Positions 7,178-11,611 of a stretch of 11,611 bases of DNA are shown here, in pieces. Every line of letters begins with the position of its first letter. Position 1 is the first letter of the stretch. Position numbers and translations under genes: made by a program. The DNA comes from Stramonita haemastoma (lineage: Eukaryota; Mollusca; Gastropoda; Neogastropoda; Muricidae): positions 1-11,611 of the forward strand of contig JASPKP010008405.1 of the NCBI GenBank assembly GCA_030674155.1. The letters run 5' to 3'. The notes under the pieces were generated by a model, which was given only the letters and a program-made list of their open reading frames with translations, did no database searches and was not told the DNA's origin.

Positions 7178-7302
7178 AAATGAATAAACTTTATTTTTCA
7201 AGGGGTTTCAGAGTAACATTTATACTTTTTTGTCCGGCCTTTCCCTTTTATCGGGTAAAAATAAGAAACCCCCTCCATTACCCTTAAAAAAATATAAATT
7301 TT
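7178..7302 (+). repeat. R-like module A between GA tracts
   Basis: About 125 bp that aligns by eye with 7393-7515. Shared words are a CTTTATTTTT/CTTTAAATTTT block, then CTTTTTTG/CTTTTTTACAT, TTTATCGGGTAAAAA against CAATCAGGGATTACG, TAAGAAACCCCCTCCATTACC against TAAGAAAATCTCCAGTTTTACC (each with small gaps), and a closing A run leading into GA. Near its start AATAAA and TTTATT form a 6-bp hairpin. No coding sequence. Confidence 0.5.
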
Positions 7303-7392
7303 AGAGAGAAAAAAAAGAGAGAGAGAGGAGGAGAAGGAGAGAGAGAGAGAGAGAGGAGAGGGGGAAGGGGAGGAGAGAGAGAGAGAGAGAAT
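7303..7392 (+). repeat. GA purine tract 3
   Basis: A (GA)n and GGA tract of about 90 bp, separating two R-like modules. Confidence 0.85.
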
Positions 7393-7515
7393 CAAATCAA
7401 ATTCTTTAAATTTTGAGGAAATGAATAATCACTCATGTGCTTTTTTACATCCATCCCCGCCCAATCAGGGATTACGTCAGTTTAAGAAAATCTCCAGTTT
7501 TACCAAAACAAAAAA
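7393..7515 (+). repeat. R-like module B between GA tracts
   Basis: It begins TCAAATCAAATTCTTT near 7392-7407, followed by GAGGAAATGAATAATCACTC near 7414-7433, GTGCTTTTTTACATCCATCC near 7437-7456 and CAATCAGGGATTACGTCAG near 7462-7480. It matches the fragment at 10095-10200 (TCAAATTCTTT, GGATAATGAATAAGCACTC, TTATCAGGG) and module A, and its start matches the 5' part of R copies 1 and 2. It ends in a poly-A run that passes into a third GA tract. Confidence 0.55.
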
Positions 7516-7600
7516 AAAAAAAAAAGAGAGAAAAAAAGAGAAAGGGAGAAAAAAAGAGAGAGAAGAAGAGAGTAGAGAGAGAGACAGGAAGGCCAAGGCA
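7516..7600 (+). repeat. Poly-A passing into GA tract 4
   Basis: An A run at about 7509-7525 followed by GAGA/GAAA sequence to about 7585, then AGGCAAGGCAAGG-type purine-rich sequence to 7611. Confidence 0.75.
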
Positions 7601-7614
7601 AGGCAAGGGAAAAG

Positions 7615-7640
7615 TTTTTATTCCCCCGGGGGAAAAAAAA
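7615..7640. other. 26-bp near-perfect palindrome
   Basis: The halves 7615-7627 and 7628-7640 are complementary at 12 of 13 positions, centred on CCCCCGGGGG and flanked by T and A runs. It is followed by GCACTGTGGC. No gene is next to it. It may be a transposon terminus or simply abutting homopolymers. Confidence 0.5.
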
Positions 7641-7689
7641 GCACTGTGGCTTTTTTTTTCATCCTCCCCCCCTTTTCAGGATCATCAAG

Positions 7690-8564
7690 ATGAAAAGATA
7701 CTAAACAATAAAAATTTTGCAGTACCAAAAAACCCAAAAAAGAAAAGGACACTAAAGTAAGGGAATAAAAATGCACTGATCAGAAGACAAAAACAGAAGT
7801 CACAAAAAAAAGATTTTTGATTAGGAAAATAGAAAATTGAATAGGTAAAAAGCAAACAAGAGAAAAAGATAAAAAAAACAACTGAAAACTCAATCCACCA
7901 CCATCTGTCAAAAAGTTCTTTTACATGTAAAAAGAAAAATCAAAATAAATGGAAAAAAAAGGGGGGGAAACTTTTTTTTAAAAAATAAAATTAGGGGGGG
8001 GGGGGGGGATACGCCAATAAAAAAAAAATAAATAACAATTTTTAATGAACCAAAACCAAAAGTAAGGAACCACCCAAACAAACAAACAAAACAAGAATTA
8101 AACAGAATACAATAGAAGGTAAAAGTTATAAAATCCTGATTTAAAACAAAAATTAGAAATAAGAATCAAAGATGATTTTGAGTTAATAAAAAAAAAAAAA
8201 AGAAAAACAAAAACAAACAAAAACAAAACAAAACAAAAAAAGGCGCAATAATTAAAGATAAACAATGAAATATGATGAGGTTAAATGACTGAAAAAATCA
8301 ACCACCACACTATCTCAAAATAATCCCATAAAACATAAATTTTGTAAAAGGGGGGAAAGAACAACAACAAAACGGGTAAGGAAATAGACAGAGATACAAA
8401 ATTAAGGAATTTTTTTTAAAAAGGCACTCATTCAGAAACAAAATTATGAAGTAAGAACAATGATGATTTTGATTTGAAAAAAAAAACAAAAACAAACAAA
8501 AAAAAAAACAAAAATAAACAAAAACAAAACAAAAACAAAAAAAACAAGACAAAAAGAAAAAAAA
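7690..8564 (+). repeat. A-rich block of three diverged tandem units
   Basis: The end region of the unit recurs three times. GCACTGATCAGAAGAC then AGATTTTTGATTAGG is near 7772-7825; ATTAGAAATAAGAATC then GATGATTTTGAGTT near 8151-8184; GCACTCATTCAGAAAC then GATGATTTTGATTTG near 8424-8476. A second anchor, AACTGAAAACTCAATCCACC near 7881, recurs as GACTGAAAAAATCAACCACC near 8287. Unit lengths are about 290-360 bp. Copies 2 and 3 are followed by AAAC/AAAAC simple sequence; after the first there is a shorter A-rich stretch. A run of about 16 G at 7993-8009 interrupts the second unit. No coding capacity. Confidence 0.6.
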
Positions 8565-8620
8565 AAAAGAGAGGAGGAAGGAGAGAAGAAGGAGAGAGGG
8601 AGAAGAAGAGAGGGGGAAAG
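8565..8620 (+). repeat. GA purine tract 5
   Basis: A short GA/GGA tract joining the A-rich block to the TG tract. Confidence 0.75.
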
Positions 8621-9010
8621 TGTTGTGTTTGTTTGGGTTGGGTTGTGGGGTGTGTGTGTGTGTGTTGGTGTGTGGTGTGTGTGTGTGTGTGTTGTGGGGT
8701 TTTGTGTGTGTGTGGTGTGGTTTTGTTTGTTGTGGGGGGTTTTTGTTTGTTGTTTTGGGGTGTGTGTGGGTGTGTTTGTGTGTGTTTTTGGGTGTGTGTG
8801 TGGTTGTGTTGTGTGTGTGTTGTGTGGGTTGTGTTGTGGTGGGTTGGTGCTTTTTGTTTTGTATTTTGGGGTGCATTTTAAAGTTTTGTTTTGTGTGTGT
8901 TTGTTGTGTTGTTTTTGAAAGTATTGTGGGGGTTTTTGTAAGTATGTTGTGTGTATTTGTAAGTGTGTGGGTTTTTGTAATGGTGTTTGTGTGTGTAGTA
9001 TGTGGTGTGT
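8621..9010 (+). repeat. Long TG-rich microsatellite
   Basis: About 390 bp of nearly pure G and T: (TG)n at 8650-8692 and 8703-8720, GGTTTTTGTTTGTTG variants, TGGGTGTG near 8760-8800, and a degenerate end to about 9010. C is almost absent on this strand. The long open frames (Cys/Val/Gly plus; Thr/His/Asn/Pro minus) are by-products. Confidence 0.88.
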
Positions 9011-9299
9011 GCCCATAAAAAAAATTGTGGAGTAAAGCGAATAAACCATGGCTCTCTCCCCGTCCCTAATAAAAAAATTTTACCCCCCCCAAAAAAAAAG
9101 GGAAAAACCCAAACCCAACAAACGTATAATCTTCTTAGCATAACTCCCCTTGAAGGGAGTGAATACAAATTTGCTGCAACCACTGCCCAGGACATTCATC
9201 ACCAAAAACTTGAAAAAACTGTCCACAAAACTGTATGGTGCATACACAAGGAGGAAATCACGGCGGGTTAACACCAAATTACCGGAAAGTTAGAGAGAA
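9011..9299. other. Unassigned complex sequence
   Basis: Complex sequence after the TG tract, with C and A runs near 9083-9101. From 9120 to 9270 it is free of simple repeats, and frames are open on both strands (plus, ending at a stop at 9271; minus, 9080-9277). I recognise no domain or splice sites in either, so I do not call a gene. It could be unique DNA or an unrecognised repeat. Confidence 0.3.
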
Positions 9300-9350
9300 A
9301 AAAATTTTTTTAATCAAACCCCCTCCGCCCTTTATCGAGATTGACAGCAC
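9300..9350 (+). repeat. Possible small R-like fragment
   Basis: TTTTTTTAATCAAACCCCCTCC followed by GCCCTTTATCGAGATTGACAG (both with homopolymer drift) resembles the R-like words at 10156-10180 and 7450-7480. It is short and only suggestive. Confidence 0.25.
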
Positions 9351-9439
9351 CCATACCCCCTTGTCTCCCTGGGTTTGAAAAGTTGCATTTTTTTTATTTT
9401 TTTTTTTTTTTTAATTTGGGCTAGGGGGGGTGACCGTTT
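9351..9439. other. Unassigned sequence with T run
   Basis: C-rich stretch, then a T-rich run at about 9388-9412. Nothing else is recognised. Confidence 0.25.
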
Positions 9440-9780
9440 GGGGCCCCTTTGCTTCAGTACAGTCCCCCCCCCCTTCACCCTGCTGAAAAGGGGACCTGCC
9501 CTTTAAAAGGGGTAAGGGAAGGTAAAGAGCGAGGGAGAGGAGATGGGCCCCCCCTAAACAGTTCGGCCCCTAAGAGAAGTGGGTCCCCGACACCCCTGGC
9601 TCCCCTCCCGGACAACGATGACAAATTTCCCAAAAAAGCATACAAAAGGGGGAAATGGATGAAAAAAAAGGCAGAATGTTTATCCGATTATCCTCGATAT
9701 AAAAGAATGTTAAAAAAAAATAAATAAAAAACGACCGCCTAGGTTATGGGCCCACCCTTTACCTACCTTTACCTATGGTG
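9440..9780. other. Unassigned segment bounded by inverted motif
   Basis: GC-balanced, largely non-repetitive sequence. GGTAAGGGAAGGTAAAG at 9511-9527 matches the reverse complement of CTTTACCTACCTTTACC at 9757-9773 at 15 of 17 positions, so the interior of about 230 bp is flanked by inverted copies. Inside lies an open stretch (9449-9727, plus) rich in Lys, Pro and Gly with no recognised domain, ending in an A-rich patch with AATAAA-like words near 9718-9728. Candidates are a small non-autonomous transposon (MITE-like) or an unknown interspersed repeat. No target-site duplication was identified. Confidence 0.35.
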
Positions 9781-9990
9781 CCATGTTTGCTGTCGAGAGT
9801 GCCAGGCTCGAGACCTGGGGTTGTGACTTCAGTGGCCGACTGTGTAAAGCGAGGGCCCGATGAACAGCAGTGCACATTTCAGCCGGGGCGAATGGGGGCC
9901 CCAACCTTTCCGCCGCCCGCCACATTGATTTCAAAATGGTCGACAACTTGTAAAAGGTTTCGCACTCTTTAGCATTTTTTTACTCCGTTT
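9781..9990. other. Unassigned GC-rich segment
   Basis: GC-rich sequence with few homopolymers. CCAGG at 9802-9806 and CCTGG at 9814-9818 form a short dyad around a CTCGAG palindrome. The open frame at 9775-9972 has no domain I recognise. It may continue the segment to its left or be a separate element. Confidence 0.3.
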
Positions 9991-10094
9991 CGTTATGGAG
10001 GGAAATTAAAACTGAAACAATTTTTTGTGGGAAAAAAAAAAAGGGAAACATCATAGCATTACAAAATAAGGGGTCTGCAATTTCCCTGAAATTA
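9991..10094. other. Unassigned spacer
   Basis: AT-rich spacer with an A run near 10033-10043. No feature recognised. Confidence 0.25.
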
Positions 10095-10215
10095 CCGAGT
10101 CAAGTCAAATTCTTTTTTTCGGGATAATGAATAAGCACTCCTGTGTTTGTTTATTTTTAATCCCTCCCGCTTTATCAGGGAAAAATTAAAGAAAATTTAA
10201 AAAAAAAAACGTTAT
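10095..10215 (+). repeat. R-like fragment
   Basis: GTCAAGTCAAATTCTTT at about 10099-10115, GGGATAATGAATAAGCACTC at 10121-10140, GTTTATTTTTAATCCC near 10148-10163 and TTTATCAGGG near 10171-10180 match R-like module B at 7393-7515 in the same order and orientation. It ends in a poly-A run, as module B does. Confidence 0.5.
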
Positions 10216-10737
10216 TAAAAAAAAAAGGGAAAGGGTAGGGATTGTGTAGACGTACTGCTTTTTTAAAAAAAAAAAACTGAAAAAATTTCTTGCCGAGTAC
10301 ATTTAGAAAAAATTTAGAGAGGCCCTATCCCGCGATCCCTTAATGTGACCGATTCGAACACGGGCACTGAAAAGCTTTGTGGGAATCAAATCACCTCTCT
10401 TTTAAAAAATTTTCTGTGGTACACATTTAAAGAGAAGGGATTTTTCTTTCTATCTTAATATCCTGAACAGATGGGAGGCTAAACAATTTGTGATCGTTAC
10501 CCCCCGCGAGGAAGAACAAAATCCGTACACAAGAAGATCTTATTTTCCCCTTTTTTTCGTGGTCAATTCATAAAAATTTTTGCCTTTTCAAAAAAAAAAA
10601 ATCCGCCATTTTTTCCCCCCTACACTTAAAATCATTCCATATCTGTTTTGGCTTAAAAAAGCACCTAAAAAAACCCCCCCCCAACCTTGCTTGGAGGATT
10701 AAAAAAATCCACCAATTCCAATCAATTTAAATGCCCC
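10216..10737. other. Unassigned AT-rich sequence
   Basis: Mixed, mostly AT-rich sequence with many A, T and C runs. The only motif of note is GATTCGAAC at 10351-10359, a reverse-strand B-box-like word (GTTCGAATC) next to an ACGGGC patch. It could mark the head of an eroded minus-strand tRNA-type SINE, but I find no matching A box or SINE body. Confidence 0.3.
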
Positions 10738-11150
10738 CCTTGTAATATCCATATTCTTGTAAGCCTGGAATCGTGGACCCACTCTGATTTGGAGAGAAGA
10801 ATACAGGGAGTAGAGATGAATGCTTCCGGAAACTCCTAGGCATCTCGTACAAAGACCACAAGGGAACTAAGACGTGAATAACAAATCCACAAACCATTGG
10901 TCCCCCACAAAGCCTTCATCAAAGTACGAAGCGAAACTTAAACACTGCGGGGGAAGTGACGAGATCAAAAGGACTTTCAAAACCAATACTGCAAAACATG
11001 TCAAAGGGGAAGACAAAGAGGCAGACCAAGGAAGAATGGGAGGACAACATCAGCGATTTCACAGGCCGAGAACTCAACAAAAAACCCAGACAAGAGAGGA
11101 ATGGAGGGGAAAGGGTTTTCAAGTCACGGGGGTGACCCACCGGGCGCCTA
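10738..11150 (+). pseudogene. Non-LTR retrotransposon (LINE) ORF2 3' end, decayed
   Basis: This matches the carboxy-terminal end of a LINE reverse-transcriptase polyprotein of a kind common in marine invertebrates, downstream of the catalytic domain. In one frame from 10768 it reads ESWTHSDLERRIQGVEMN. A shift of frame then gives FRKLLGISYKDHKG (about 10823-10864). A third stretch at 10956-11078 gives VTRSKGLSKPILQ and, after a Lys/Arg-rich linker, EEWEDNISDFTGRELN. The family pattern is an ESWT motif, a RKLLGISYKDH motif, a poorly conserved linker ending in a VTRS motif, and a WEDNI..WTG motif followed by a DREEWR-like end (here near 11090-11105). At least three frame changes separate these blocks, so no product is made. 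The clade is probably RTE-like, but that is a guess. The reverse transcriptase core and endonuclease are absent (5'-truncated). The open frame at 10874-11155 follows the wrong frame for part of the relic. Confidence 0.77.
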
Positions 11151-11152
11151 GC

Positions 11153-11192
11153 TAAGGAAGATAGAAGAAGATAGATAGAAGATAATAGATAG
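11153..11192 (+). repeat. GATAGA microsatellite tail of LINE
   Basis: GAAGATAGAAGAAGATAGAT and similar GATA/GAAGATA repeats directly follow the LINE coding end. Short simple-repeat 3' tails instead of poly-A are typical of RTE-like and some other LINEs, so this probably marks the element's 3' terminus. Confidence 0.6.
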
Positions 11193-11289
11193 AACCCTTG
11201 CTTTTCCCAAGGATTGGGTTTTTAAAATGACCCTATGTTGTCTGTACGTCACCCCTTACAAACCACAGTAAGTTTTCCCTGTCTTGCTT
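11193..11289. other. Unassigned flank
   Basis: Sequence between the LINE tail and the CA-rich tract. Nothing recognised. Confidence 0.25.
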
Positions 11290-11375
11290 TAAAAGCCACC
11301 ACCAACACACCCCAAAAACCCCACCCAACACCACACACCCACACAAACACACACCCACAAAAAACCAAAAAAAGA
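11290..11375 (+). repeat. CA/A-rich degenerate microsatellite
   Basis: ACCACC, ACACACCC, CAAACACACACCC and A-run sequence, C and A only over most of its length. Confidence 0.65.
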
Positions 11376-11489
11376 GTTCAAAAAATGGGCCACAGTTCGA
11401 TCATTTTTAAATCAAGAATCCCCTTTAAAGACACTATTATGGGCAACTCACTTTAGACGCTGTGTTGGCTATTTAAAAATTTTTCACCA
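11376..11489. other. Unassigned sequence
   Basis: Short mixed sequence before the last SINE copy. No feature recognised. Confidence 0.25.
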
Positions 11490-11611
11490 CTTTTAAGCAC
11501 GGAAAAATTTCTCTGCGTGAAATCGGGCTGCTCTCTCCGGGGGGAGCGCGTGGGGACAAGAGCAGCGCCCCCTTTTTTTTTTTTTTTCTTCTGCAAATTT
11601 TTGTTTTTTAT
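11490..11611 (-). mobile_element. tRNA-derived SINE, copy 3 (minus orientation, cut by window end)
   Basis: TTTCTCTGCGTGAAATCGGG at 11508-11527, then CTGCTCTCTCC, GGGGGGAGCGCG, AAGAGCAGCGCC at about 11558-11569, a T run and CTGCAAATTTTTG match the hairpin end of copy 2 (4596-4690) and, reversed, of copy 1 (2440-2520). Only the 3' portion of the element lies in the window; the rest should continue to the right. This is the closest of the three copies to the gastropod family consensus as I remember it. Confidence 0.65.

Noticed and set aside
7183..7195. AATAAA polyadenylation signal with a hairpin as a transcript end
   Set aside because: AATAAA is frequent by chance in this AT-rich window and no upstream gene exists.
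7421..7760. Lys/Glu/Arg-rich frames that could mimic a charged protein
   Set aside because: They run through R-like module B, an A run and a GA tract; no start context or domain.
8310..9049. Minus-strand His/Thr-rich frame of 201 codons and plus-strand Cys/Val/Gly frames
   Set aside because: Translations of the TG microsatellite and the A-rich block; the composition explains both the length and the residues.

Overview
This window looks like non-coding, repeat-dominated DNA from an animal (metazoan) nuclear genome. I found no intact gene. The composition switches between long pyrimidine, purine, TG, poly-A and poly-G stretches. There are no bacterial-type operons or ribosome-binding sites, and the only protein-coding relic I recognise is the decayed 3' end of a non-LTR retrotransposon (LINE). 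The closing region of that LINE, and a tRNA-headed SINE present in three copies, resemble families I remember from marine molluscs, gastropods in particular. The host assignment is therefore 'probably mollusc', by recollection and not by search.

Layout: 1-1738 is a tandem satellite of about 52 bp per unit, pyrimidine-rich on the given strand. 1790-2862 holds two copies of a dispersed repeat (called 'R' here) around a plus-oriented SINE copy. 2866-2992 is a G-run block, and 3116-3690 a purine (GA) tract of more than 500 bp. 3865-4118 is another R copy. 4365-4500 is a 16-19 bp minisatellite containing CTGCAG. 4596-4925 is a minus-oriented SINE. 5121-5392 is a CA then CT tract. 5400-5940 is AT-rich with weak repeats, 5940-6310 is TG-rich and 6330-6440 AT-rich. 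6470-6960 is a complex-sequence island I cannot assign. 6961-7600 alternates GA tracts with R-like modules. 7690-8570 is an A-rich triplicated block. 8565-9010 is a GA tract then a long TG tract. 9011-9990 is mostly unassigned complex sequence, including a segment bounded by an inverted motif. 10095-10215 is an R-like fragment. 10738-11192 is the LINE 3' end with its microsatellite tail. 11290-11375 is a CA/A-rich tract, and 11490-11611 is a third SINE copy cut by the window end.

No genes work together here. What links the parts is repeat biology: the SINE presumably depended on a LINE for copying, and the R family recurs beside simple-sequence tracts. Copies differ mainly by homopolymer-length changes and small indels, so either decay or uncorrected long-read consensus error may be breaking reading frames. 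Repeat names and taxon are from memory and the sequence; no database search was possible.
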